DNA of 64,000 nt. It comes from Lentisphaerales bacterium (GTDB lineage: Bacteria > Verrucomicrobiota > Lentisphaeria > Lentisphaerales > Lentisphaeraceae). The stretch lies in assembly GCA_022446985.1 (NCBI GenBank), contig JAKVBD010000004.1, positions 84,684 through 148,683 of the forward strand. The letters are read 5' to 3'. How positions within the stretch are numbered: position 1 is the first letter of the stretch; each line of letters opens with the position of its first letter. This document shows, one piece after another, positions 44,234 through 52,498 of the stretch. Made by a program: the position numbers and the translations under genes. The notes under the pieces were generated by a model. It worked only from the letters and a program-made list of their open reading frames with translations. It was not told the DNA's origin and did not search any database.

Positions 44234-45564
44234 TCCGTGCCATAGTTTTACTCCTGATATTTTCCACTTCAGTTATAATTGAAGCAAGAGATAAGCACAT
44301 AGTTTTTATCGCTGGTCATCATACTTTACAGAATGGAGAGCATGAGTTTAGTGCTGGTGTTCATTTCCTTGCTAAACAGATAAATAGGTCAGGCTTGTCA
44401 GTAAAGGCTTCAGTCGTTGATGGCTATTGGCCAGAAGATGAAAAAGAGCTTCTCGAAGCTGACGCAATGATCATTTACTCTGATGGTCTGGGGAATCATG
44501 TTATAAATAACAACTTTGATACTGTTAACATGTGGATCAAAGATGGTAAGGGTGTTGGCTTTTTACATACTGCTTGCAAGGTTCCTAAAGGTAAAAAGAG
44601 TCAGATGATGACTTCGTGGACTGGTGGTTTTTATGAACAATATTTTTCTACTGATCCAGAATGGTTACTTAATGCATCTCCGAATCAAGCACATGAGATT
44701 TCAAAAGGTGTTGGAAAGATTAACCTTAGAGATAAGTGGCTGTTCAATATCCGCTTTAAGCCAAAAATGAAAGGAGTGCAGTCTATTCTAGAGGGGATTC
44801 CAGACGATTTAGCTCGTAGTGGAAAGCACACATCTCATAGATCAAAAATTGAGTCTGTTTTTGAGCGTAAGGGTGAAAAAGAGACTTTGATGTGGGTTTA
44901 TGAAGGAGAAGATCAAGGACGCTCATTTGTTTTTACTGGTGGTCATTATCACGACACTTGGAAAAGTAAAAGTGTGACGAGGTTAGTCCTAAATGCAGCC
45001 TTGTGGTCTGTCGGAATGAAAGTCCCAGATAAAGGCTTTCCAGTAGAAAAGTTTTCTGATCTGGAAATGGCTGAAAATATGAGTCGCGACCGTTCGGAAT
45101 TTATTTGGCAGGAAGAGAGAAGTATTCTTATGAAATCTAAACTGCTTTTTTCGAGTAAGGTAATTACTGATAAAACTGCAGGTAAATCCGTGATGATCGA
45201 TGTTGATGTGAAGGGTTATAGAGAGTTGATTTTACTCGTTTTAGATGGAGGGGACGGTATTCGGAGAGATCATGCTGTATGGGCTTATCCTGTTCTAACT
45301 GGGGTAGAAAATGAACTACAGGTTAGTCTAACCGAATTGGAATGGGAGCAGGGGTTGACTGGTTGGCGACAAATTCACTTAAACAGAGGGTTGGATGGCC
45401 ATGATTTAAAACTGAATGGTCGTGAGGTTCAAGGAATCGCCGCACACAGCGTATCTGTTATCCGCTACAAAATACCTGAAGGAATGATTCGCTTTCAAAC
45501 GACTGCCGGTCAGGCGGATTCCAGGAATGGTGGCTCTTTACAATTTCAGGTATATGCTCGGTAG
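44230..45564 (+). CDS. Exported ThuA-like protein with NPCBM module
   Basis: A 444-residue exported protein. A signal peptide (MIRAIVLLLIFSTSVIIEA) precedes a ThuA-like class I glutamine amidotransferase-fold domain (HIVFIAGHHTLQNGEHEF, then GVGFLHTACKVPKG), a family linked to sugar use, followed by an NPCBM module (about 315-444: LDGGDGIRRDHAVW, GREVQGIAAHSVSVIRYKIP) that is clearly related to the module in the previous gene. Third gene of the sigma operon, coupled by an ATGA overlap; it ends at the base before the comEC stop. Confidence 0.75.
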   Translation: MIRAIVLLLIFSTSVIIEARDKHIVFIAGHHTLQNGEHEFSAGVHFLAKQINRSGLSVKASVVDGYWPEDEKELLEADAMIIYSDGLGNHVINNNFDTVNMWIKDGKGVGFLHTACKVPKGKKSQMMTSWTGGFYEQYFSTDPEWLLNASPNQAHEISKGVGKINLRDKWLFNIRFKPKMKGVQSILEGIPDDLARSGKHTSHRSKIESVFERKGEKETLMWVYEGEDQGRSFVFTGGHYHDTWKSKSVTRLVLNAALWSVGMKVPDKGFPVEKFSDLEMAENMSRDRSEFIWQEERSILMKSKLLFSSKVITDKTAGKSVMIDVDVKGYRELILLVLDGGDGIRRDHAVWAYPVLTGVENELQVSLTELEWEQGLTGWRQIHLNRGLDGHDLKLNGREVQGIAAHSVSVIRYKIPEGMIRFQTTAGQADSRNGGSLQFQVYAR

Positions 45565-47646
45565 TTAAATTTTTGGTAAGTTGAAATGGAGTTGTTGACT
45601 GAAGTTTTGATTGGTCAGGACAATTTTTTTGGTGAACTCTCTAAATTTTATTGATACTTTACTAGGCCCGTATTTTTCACTTGTTATCTTGAGTTCCAGC
45701 TTATCCTTTCCTGGTAGTGCATCTCTAAAAATGTAGGTATACTCATTTTCTTTTTGAATGAAGTCGGTAGAAACTGCTGGTTCTTTATGTGCGTTAATAA
45801 TTTTTTCGTATTCTGGAAATTTTCTTTTAAGGTAAGCTTCGTGTCTACCTGAAGTTTGAATAAGTTTAGGCTCAGTCAGTTCAAAGAAGTCTTGCAATGC
45901 CCAAGAGTGACTTGCTTTAGAATCCGAAAAATAAATAGCATTCAATTCCTTGTTTATAAAGAATTTTGAGGCTGTTTTAGAAGTCGCATTTATAATGTAA
46001 TTTTTCCCTTCAAATTGAAGAGCAATTGTGGGTGTATTGCTTGAGGAATTTAGAAAAACTCTAAGGGTATTCTGGTTTTCGGGTAGAGATATTCCCAGTA
46101 TTAAAAGAGCTGTTACACTGCCCCACAGTTGGCTTTTGGAACTTTTGCTCAAGTATGAGAATATACCAGCATAGTATAGTGTTATCCAAAAGATTGGTAC
46201 TTTATAGCTTTGCCAGTAAACAGCACCAGTATCAGCAAACCAAAGTAGTGAATTAATAAGGCAGTTCTGAATTGAGTAAAAGATGGGGAGGCCTAAGGTG
46301 CTTAAACAAGCAGTGATAAATGATAGCCAAGCTAAAAGGCTAGTGAAAAAATTAGTGAAAGCCAGTGGAATTACTTGCTGATTGTAGAAAATATTGAGGC
46401 CCCAAGATGCCAGTGACGCAGTGATACTACAGAAAAGAAGCATCGCAGCTTTATGGGCAAATGGAATAGACTGACTAAAATTGCCTTTCCAAGAGTTTTT
46501 CTCATTCAGAGTTTGAAAGAATATTAAGCTTTTTTCGTAGCTTAAAACCAGACTTGTTGTGATGATAAATGTATAGAGGAATCCAAGAGAGAACAAATCT
46601 AGAGGGTTTAATATAAGAATAATCAAAGCAGAGACTGCTAAATTATTTGTTCCTGTTGAGGGCAGAAGATTTGATCTGGCGATACTCCAAACTGACAGCA
46701 TAATGAAGGCTCGTATGGCGGATGGGGGGGAGCCAGTCATAATTATATAGATGAATAGCACAGGTAGTAAGACGAAAGGCAGATATTTATTTGGTGTTCT
46801 CAAAACTTTGATGATTAAAAATAAAAAGGACGCGGCGATACCAACGTGCAATCCGGAAACGGCGAAAAGGTGACCTGTACCACTTTTTTGAAAAATATCT
46901 TTTTCCTTTAGAGTTAGTACGCCTTTATAACCAAAAAATATTGAGGCCACAATTCTTTGTGTTTTTTCGGTCGCCAAGCCACTTGTCGCTCTCAAAATGA
47001 TTTTGTCTCGTAAATCATAAAGAGCTTTTTTGAAAGAGTTGAAACCGCTAGCTGTTTCTAAGAGTTGGTGTTCGTCTAGATAAAATATATGAGTGATATT
47101 TTTCTGACGGTAGTAGCTACTTTCATAGGAGTTTCGGGAAGATACAACAATAGGTATTAATCGTCCGGTAATTTTGAGTTTGTCACCGAAGGCCAGTTTT
47201 TCCTTAAGGTTTTTAACTAAAACGAGGCCATAATAAGAAAAAAACTCATTTTTTGTGAAAATCTTTTCAGATTTAATAATATATTGGGGAGTTTTTACGT
47301 TCCATTGTAAGATTTCGTTTGGGTAGTGAACATTTGTTACTGTACCTTGAAGAGAGATGTAAGCTTTCTTCAGGTTTGTAAGCTCACTAATGTGATGGCT
47401 TGTAGTGGAACAATATAAAAATGCATTTAGTGCTCCACACATGAAAATTAAAGAGAGATGATTTCTGGGTAGGATTTTAAAAATCCAAAATAAAAGGACA
47501 GGAATCCAGAGTATAATCGTTAGTAAACTAAAGCCAAAGAGAAAATTTAACGTAAAAGGAAGCGTTGCCAATATATAAGAGATTAGTAAAGGCGAGCATG
47601 GAATAGCAGGATTTTTTAAAATTCTGTTTATTAAAAAAGTATACAT
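45565..47646 (-). CDS. comEC: ComEC/Rec2-type DNA-uptake channel protein
   Basis: A 693-residue polytopic membrane protein. The competence-domain motif GTGHLFAVSGLHVGIAASF is intact, followed by many hydrophobic spans (for example YLPFVLLPVLFIYIIMTGSP, MLSVWSIARSNLLP). ComEC carries single-stranded DNA across the inner membrane. The usual C-terminal beta-lactamase-like part is short and lacks the HxHxDH metal motif. ATG 47646 is chosen because AAGGG stands 6 nt before it; a longer frame begins at 47670. Confidence 0.85.
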   Translation of the reverse strand: MYTFLINRILKNPAIPCSPLLISYILATLPFTLNFLFGFSLLTIILWIPVLLFWIFKILPRNHLSLIFMCGALNAFLYCSTTSHHISELTNLKKAYISLQGTVTNVHYPNEILQWNVKTPQYIIKSEKIFTKNEFFSYYGLVLVKNLKEKLAFGDKLKITGRLIPIVVSSRNSYESSYYRQKNITHIFYLDEHQLLETASGFNSFKKALYDLRDKIILRATSGLATEKTQRIVASIFFGYKGVLTLKEKDIFQKSGTGHLFAVSGLHVGIAASFLFLIIKVLRTPNKYLPFVLLPVLFIYIIMTGSPPSAIRAFIMLSVWSIARSNLLPSTGTNNLAVSALIILILNPLDLFSLGFLYTFIITTSLVLSYEKSLIFFQTLNEKNSWKGNFSQSIPFAHKAAMLLFCSITASLASWGLNIFYNQQVIPLAFTNFFTSLLAWLSFITACLSTLGLPIFYSIQNCLINSLLWFADTGAVYWQSYKVPIFWITLYYAGIFSYLSKSSKSQLWGSVTALLILGISLPENQNTLRVFLNSSSNTPTIALQFEGKNYIINATSKTASKFFINKELNAIYFSDSKASHSWALQDFFELTEPKLIQTSGRHEAYLKRKFPEYEKIINAHKEPAVSTDFIQKENEYTYIFRDALPGKDKLELKITSEKYGPSKVSIKFREFTKKIVLTNQNFSQQLHFNLPKI

Positions 47647-47742
47647 GTTATAGCCCTTATTATGGCTCATTAGACAGTGTTTCTATTGAGAATCAATGTT
47701 GTTGTTATAAAGTTGTGAAGATAATTTAAAATCAGGTAAAAA

Positions 47743-49110
47743 ATGAATAGAGTTTTCCTCCTAATTTCTTTAGCCTTGCTAAGTTCTGCTACAGCAGGCC
47801 TAAGTATCAAGAATGAAAAAGACAGATCTATTTTTGAAGATGCAGTCATCTTGTCTTCTCAAATGCTTGCCAAGAGCTCCAAGGATAAGGCCGCTAATGC
47901 CTTGTTGAAGTTTGCTGCTTGGATGGATAAGTCAGATTCTAGAGTCAAAGAAATGAAAGCGAAAGCTGTTTTCGGAGACCCTATTTCTGCTTTAAGTGGT
48001 TCTGCTTCACGTGATCTTTTTGTTAGAAAGATTGTAAATCGCTCAGAAGAGCTGCGTGATGAAAGTAGTAAAAGAATGCTCTATATCGTTGTCGGTTACA
48101 TGGTTGAACCCTCAAATTCTAAAATATCCGGTCTTTACGAGGAGTTGAAAGTTGGTCGCTTTGATCTCACACTTTTAAAGTTGATTGAAGACTCTAAGAA
48201 TCCAGAGATGGTTGATTTAGAGGAAGAAAAGCGTAAAGAAGAAGAAATGCAAAGAGAGATTGAAGCATCAAATAAAGCTTTAAAAGAAGAGTATGGTAAA
48301 GCTCCAGAAGAAGATGTTGAGCTCATTCTTGATAATAGTAAATTCAAAAGCTTTTCATACTCAGAAAGTTCACTTCTTGATGCCATAAACCGTTTAACTC
48401 ACAAATTATACTGGCGTGGTATTCAAATGAAAATTACCGGTAAGCGCATTAGTTATCTGGAAGTTAAAGAAGCAACGAATGGTGCGAAATTCTACTATGG
48501 GCCACTATATCAGCCAAATGTTGAAGAATATGCGGTTGAAAATAAAACTATTCGTCAGGTTTTAGATCACATATCAGCAAATATTGGTGTCCTTTGGAGA
48601 ATTGGAGATGGTTACATTGAATTTTATGATGATTTGTCTCCTGATGCAGCAACACCAGAAGATGGTTTTGCCGCTGCCGATATGCAGGCTTTGATGAAGG
48701 GTGATCTCAAAAACCTTATGAAATATAGAGGCCAGGAGCTGGAGATGAATGGTCTTATCACGGGAATTGGTCGCGGTATGGACTCACGTTATAGATATTT
48801 TTCTTTGGATGGTGGCCTAACTAGAATTAACTTCAAGAAAGATGATGTTGATGAAAATATGTACAAGCGTCTCGAGAAGAGCGTTGAAAAGTGGAAGAAA
48901 AGCGGTGGAAGAGCAGAGATGATTAAAAAGATGCGTGAAGCTCGTGAAAATGGTGAAGAGATAAATAGAAGAACCATGAATAATTCTTCTGCCTTTATAC
49001 GTTTTAGAGCAGTTGTTGATGGCATAGACAGAGCTCGTTTGGTTTTTAAAGATGTTAAGTTTATTCGTATCGAAGAAACCGGTGAGTACTTAATTAAAAA
49101 ATTAGACTAG
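47743..49110 (+). CDS. Exported protein of unknown function with a coiled-coil middle
   Basis: A 455-residue exported protein (signal peptide MNRVFLLISLALLSSATA). A helical N-terminal half leads to an acidic coiled-coil (EEEKRKEEEMQREIEASNK, about 165-185), then a segment resembling a secretin/STN-type N-domain (KTIRQVLDHISANIGVLWRI) and a C-terminal beta-rich region (KYRGQELEMNGLITGIGRGM) that may be OB-fold-like. These matches are weak; I do not recognise the family. The next gene is also exported and 61 nt downstream. Confidence 0.55.
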   Translation: MNRVFLLISLALLSSATAGLSIKNEKDRSIFEDAVILSSQMLAKSSKDKAANALLKFAAWMDKSDSRVKEMKAKAVFGDPISALSGSASRDLFVRKIVNRSEELRDESSKRMLYIVVGYMVEPSNSKISGLYEELKVGRFDLTLLKLIEDSKNPEMVDLEEEKRKEEEMQREIEASNKALKEEYGKAPEEDVELILDNSKFKSFSYSESSLLDAINRLTHKLYWRGIQMKITGKRISYLEVKEATNGAKFYYGPLYQPNVEEYAVENKTIRQVLDHISANIGVLWRIGDGYIEFYDDLSPDAATPEDGFAAADMQALMKGDLKNLMKYRGQELEMNGLITGIGRGMDSRYRYFSLDGGLTRINFKKDDVDENMYKRLEKSVEKWKKSGGRAEMIKKMREARENGEEINRRTMNNSSAFIRFRAVVDGIDRARLVFKDVKFIRIEETGEYLIKKLD

Positions 49111-49171
49111 TTTACCTATTTTAAATTCAAGAACTTAGCGATATAGTTGAGTTCTAAAATTTGGGATTTAT

Positions 49172-49522
49172 ATGAGCGCCTTTTACCTCAATATAGCAAC
49201 AGTTGTGTTATTGCTGACTGTACCTGCTGTTTCTTTTGCTGAAGATGCAGGGGGGTCTACTTCAGCCGAAAACTCTTTTCAGCAACTATCTGTTTCTATT
49301 GGTGAGCACGGTAATATTTTTCTTGAGGGCTCAGCCGTTTCTTCAAAGCAGTTAAAATCCTTTATAAATCAATTACCCAATGCTGAAGACTATGAAATAA
49401 CAGTTCTTGCTCATGAAGAAGCAGATTCTACACAGGTTTTGAATGTGATGAATATCTGTTGCAATTATAAGGTCGCCAAAGTTAAGCTGGTCTATACACC
49501 AAATTGGGATCACAAGGGTTAA
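49172..49522 (+). CDS. Small exported ExbD-periplasmic-domain-like protein
   Basis: A 116-residue protein with a probable signal peptide (MSAFYLNIATVVLLLTVPAVSFAED). The remainder follows the plan of the ExbD/TolR periplasmic domain: SVSIGEHGNIFLEGSAVSSK, a helix, ITVLAHEEADSTQVLNVMN, then CCNYKVAKVKLVY. ExbD/TolR normally has a single membrane anchor plus this domain and works with ExbB/TolQ, which is not here. The hydrophobic N-terminus could be such an anchor instead of a cleaved signal. Confidence 0.5.
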   Translation: MSAFYLNIATVVLLLTVPAVSFAEDAGGSTSAENSFQQLSVSIGEHGNIFLEGSAVSSKQLKSFINQLPNAEDYEITVLAHEEADSTQVLNVMNICCNYKVAKVKLVYTPNWDHKG

Positions 49523-49548
49523 ACCTTCAACTTCATAACTACATGCAC

Positions 49549-49577
49549 AAAAAAAGGCACCCATTTCTGAGTGCCTT
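49549..49577 (-). terminator. Terminator of the ABC-F gene
   Basis: On the - strand: AAGGCAC, 10-nt loop, GTGCCTT, then a run of seven T (49555-49549). It lies 22 nt after the ABC-F stop and also stands at the end of the converging + strand ExbD-like gene. Confidence 0.8.
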
Positions 49578-49599
49578 AAAGTCTAAACCGAAGTAAGTA

Positions 49600-51210
49600 T
49601 TATTTTGAATTTTGCTTTTTCCAGGCTTCGAATTCCGTCATGTTACCAGGGTAGTTGGTAATCTTGCCATCTTCAATTTCCAGAATTCTTGTCGCCAGAG
49701 AGTTAACAAATTCACGGTCGTGACTGACAAAGATAACTGGTTGTTCTACTAGTGTTAGTGCAAAGTTTAGAGCTTCAATCGCTTCTAAGTCAAGGTGGTT
49801 AGTCGGTTCATCTAGTACCAGGACATTGCCACCTTCCAGTAGCATTTTGGCGATGATAAGTCTAGCTTTTTCTCCACCAGAGAGAACACTGACGTCCTTT
49901 TCAACTTCTTCTTTTCTGAAAAGCATTTTTCCCATGTGACTGCGTAGGTCCTGGTCTGTAATACCTTCGTTTGGAGCAAATTGTCCTAGCCAGTCGATAG
50001 CTGTGCAGTTACCAGCGAGTAGGTTTGTATTATCTTGAGGGAAGTAGCTGACGTTCATTGTTTCACCATGATTCACGCTGCCAGAGTCAGCCTCTATTTC
50101 TTTTAAAAGAATTTTGAGTAGAGTGGTTTTACCTACACCGTTAGAACCAATAATTGCTATTTTCTCATCATTGGCGATATTCAGAGAGAAGTTTTCGAAT
50201 AGCTTTTCATCGTATTCTTGTGAAATCTCTTGTGCTTCGATAACCTGTTCGCCAAGTTTCTCAAGCGGCTTAAAGCGAATGTATGGAGCAATACGACTAC
50301 TTGGTTTGAAGTCTTCAACTTGAAGTCTATCAAGTTCTTTACGACGTGCTGTTGCCTGTTTTGCCTTACTGGCATTGGCGCCGAAACGCGAAATAAATGT
50401 TTTAAGTTCAGCAGCTCTCTTTTCTTTCTTTTCATTTTCTTTCTGCTGTTTCTCAAGAGCGATAGCATTGGCAGTCATGAAGTCGTCATAGTTACCAGAG
50501 AAAAGTCTTAGTTCTGAGTAATCCAAGTCTGCTGTATCTGTACAAAGCGAGTTTAAGAAGTAACGATCGTGAGAAATAACCAGTACTGTACCATTGTGGC
50601 GAGAAAGGAAGTTTACCAACCAGTCGATAGTTTCCATGTCAAGGTGGTTGGTAGGTTCGTCCAGTAGCATGATGTCCGGGTTGGCGAAAAGAATCTGTGC
50701 TAGAAGAACACGGAACTTTAAGCCTCCAGATAGAGTACTCATCTTTTCATTCAGAGACTCTTCCTCAATACCTAGTCCATTTAAAACTTTTGATGCGTCT
50801 GCTTCCATGGTATAACCACCATTATCACCAAAGTCTATTTCAAGTTCACCATATAGACGGTCGCTTTCTTCGTCAGTAATTTCACCAGTGTCAGACTTTT
50901 CGTAAAGCTCTTCTCTTTCAAGGTGAAGCTTCCATAGCTTTTCGTTCCCCATATAAACAGTATCGATCACTTTCTGGTCATCATACTGGTAGTGGTCCTG
51001 TTTTAGGAAACTCATGGTGCAGTCTTTATCGATTGAGACCTGGCCAGATGTTGGTTCTAATTCACCGCTAAGGATTTTCATGAAAGTTGATTTCCCTACA
51101 CCGTTGGCTCCGATTATGCCATAACGTGATCCCGGTAGAAATTTTACTGAAACGTTTTCGAAAAGAATTTTCTTTCCGAATCTCATAGAAAGGTTTGAAG
51201 CTGCTATCAT
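49600..51210 (-). CDS. ABC-F ATPase, YbiT-like
   Basis: A 536-residue soluble protein with two ABC domains and no membrane spans. Walker A sites are GANGVGKST (first) and GSNGVGKTT (second), with signatures LSGGLKFR and LSGGEKAR and Walker B LLDEPTNHLD twice. ABC-F proteins act on the ribosome; the opening (SNLSMRFGKKILFENVSVKF) is most like E. coli YbiT. The start at MIAASNLSM (51210) is chosen by family alignment; an open frame extends to 51240. Confidence 0.9.
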   Translation of the reverse strand: MIAASNLSMRFGKKILFENVSVKFLPGSRYGIIGANGVGKSTFMKILSGELEPTSGQVSIDKDCTMSFLKQDHYQYDDQKVIDTVYMGNEKLWKLHLEREELYEKSDTGEITDEESDRLYGELEIDFGDNGGYTMEADASKVLNGLGIEEESLNEKMSTLSGGLKFRVLLAQILFANPDIMLLDEPTNHLDMETIDWLVNFLSRHNGTVLVISHDRYFLNSLCTDTADLDYSELRLFSGNYDDFMTANAIALEKQQKENEKKEKRAAELKTFISRFGANASKAKQATARRKELDRLQVEDFKPSSRIAPYIRFKPLEKLGEQVIEAQEISQEYDEKLFENFSLNIANDEKIAIIGSNGVGKTTLLKILLKEIEADSGSVNHGETMNVSYFPQDNTNLLAGNCTAIDWLGQFAPNEGITDQDLRSHMGKMLFRKEEVEKDVSVLSGGEKARLIIAKMLLEGGNVLVLDEPTNHLDLEAIEALNFALTLVEQPVIFVSHDREFVNSLATRILEIEDGKITNYPGNMTEFEAWKKQNSK

Positions 51211-51357
51211 TTTTAAAAGACGAAAGTTATTTAAGTTCAAAGTACAAAGTTAACTGCGAAAATATGCACAAAGGCAATATTTTATAAAAATATCGGGCTA
51301 AGATAAAAGAGCTGTTTTTAAAGTCAAGTTGAATAAGCTTTTGAGCAGGCAATTGGC

Positions 51358-52056
51358 TTAGAGAAATTCATTGATTTCATAAGGCGTGAGCTCGCGAAAG
51401 CAACCGGGTTTCAATTTATTGTCAAGAATAATATTCCCTATTTTGGAACGATGGAGAGCTAAAACACAATTGTTTACTGCTTGAAACATTCGCTTGACTT
51501 GGTGAAATTTTCCTTCACAGATTTTTAGCTCATATTCACATTCGCCCAGTTCGCGAATTTGCGCAGGTAAAGTTTTTTTATCTTCACCATCCAGTAACAC
51601 GCCTTCTTGGAGCAATTGCATGTCTTCTTTGGTAAGAGGGGTGTCACTTTGCACGATATAGGTTTTAAAGCATTTCTTATTAGGAGAAGTGACTTTATGG
51701 GACCATTTGCCATTGTCTGTAGCTAAAACTAAACCGGTGGTGTCTATATCGAGTCTTCCGCATGAATGAGGTTCTCTCAAGGAGATTTTTTCTGGAAAAA
51801 GGTCGAGGATTGTTCTGTGTTTATCATCTTTTGTACTACAGATGTAACCTTGTGGTTTATTGAGCATGATGTAGATGAACTCTTTATATTCAAGAAGTTC
51901 GCCATTCAGTTTAACTGTATCAGATTCTAATTTGACCTTAGTCTGAGGATTGTTGACCTTTGAACTGTTGATCTCTACGTTTCCTTTTCTGACAAGTTTA
52001 GTTGCCTGAGCTCTACCCATATTTGTACATTTTGAAACGAAGCGATCTAGGCGCAT
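51358..52056 (-). CDS. rsuA: 16S rRNA pseudouridine synthase (RsuA-like)
   Basis: A 232-residue RsuA/RluB-family enzyme. An S4 RNA-binding domain (MRLDRFVSKCTNMGRAQATK) precedes the catalytic domain with Asp103 in GRLDIDTTGLV and the motif HQVKRMFQAV. RsuA makes pseudouridine at position 516 of E. coli 16S rRNA; the assignment to RsuA rather than another S4-containing paralogue follows from size and the compact C-terminus. Confidence 0.88.
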   Translation of the reverse strand: MRLDRFVSKCTNMGRAQATKLVRKGNVEINSSKVNNPQTKVKLESDTVKLNGELLEYKEFIYIMLNKPQGYICSTKDDKHRTILDLFPEKISLREPHSCGRLDIDTTGLVLATDNGKWSHKVTSPNKKCFKTYIVQSDTPLTKEDMQLLQEGVLLDGEDKKTLPAQIRELGECEYELKICEGKFHQVKRMFQAVNNCVLALHRSKIGNIILDNKLKPGCFRELTPYEINEFL

Positions 52057-52141
52057 TTAAATTTCTCCATAATTTTCAGGGCAACTTAAGTGCTACAGGC
52101 GAAACTGCAAATGGAGCTGTTAGTGTTTCGAGTTGTAAAAT

Positions 52142-52171
52142 TTGTAACTTTATGTGTGCATCACTTATATT
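52142..52171 (+). promoter_or_regulatory. Candidate promoter of the 59-residue membrane protein
   Basis: TTGTAA (52142-52147), 18-nt spacer, TATATT (52166-52171), 33 nt before the ATG at 52204. Read by eye. Confidence 0.45.
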
Positions 52172-52203
52172 GAGTTAACAGCATTAGTTCAGGAGGTGTA
52201 ACA

Positions 52204-52383
52204 ATGATTGAGTTGTATGCAATACTGGCTTATTTTGGAATGATGGTATTACCGCTCGTGGTGATGGCAGTTCTGGAGCATTACTCAAGCGAGGTAATTG
52301 AAGAGCGGCATCATAAAGCAATTTTGAAATTGCTAAGTGGCAAAAAGAAAAAGTTTATATTTCGCAAACTTCGGCATCATTAA
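52204..52383 (+). CDS. Small single-span membrane protein, 59 residues
   Basis: The ORF opens MIELYAILAYFGMMVLPLVV, one transmembrane helix, and ends in a basic tail (SGKKKKFIFRKLRHH), which would put the C-terminus in the cytoplasm. AGGAGGTG lies just before the ATG, the strongest Shine-Dalgarno sequence in this stretch, with a promoter-like pair upstream and a terminator after. I do not recognise its family. Confidence 0.7.
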   Translation: MIELYAILAYFGMMVLPLVVMAVLEHYSSEVIEERHHKAILKLLSGKKKKFIFRKLRHH

Positions 52384-52401
52384 CAGAATATCAAAGGATG
52401 A

Positions 52402-52423
52402 AAGCTCTCAGATGTGAGAGCTT
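52402..52423 (+). terminator. Hairpin after the small membrane protein
   Basis: AAGCTCTCA, loop GATG, TGAGAGCTT: a perfect 9-bp stem followed by a weak U-rich stretch (ATTT). It separates the small ORF from alanine racemase. Confidence 0.6.
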
Positions 52424-52442
52424 ATTTCCATTCTGGATCTCA

Positions 52443-52471
52443 TTGACATTTGTCGAATCTATATTTGTTTA
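52443..52471 (+). promoter_or_regulatory. Candidate alr promoter with an inverted repeat
   Basis: TTGACA (52443-52448), 17-nt spacer, TGTTTA (52466-52471). A perfect 7-bp inverted repeat, GTTTAGT-ctcta-ACTAAAC (52467-52485), covers the -10 and the predicted start point, as an operator would. Confidence 0.45.
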
Positions 52472-52498
52472 GTCTCTAACTAAACTCAGAAACTTTTT

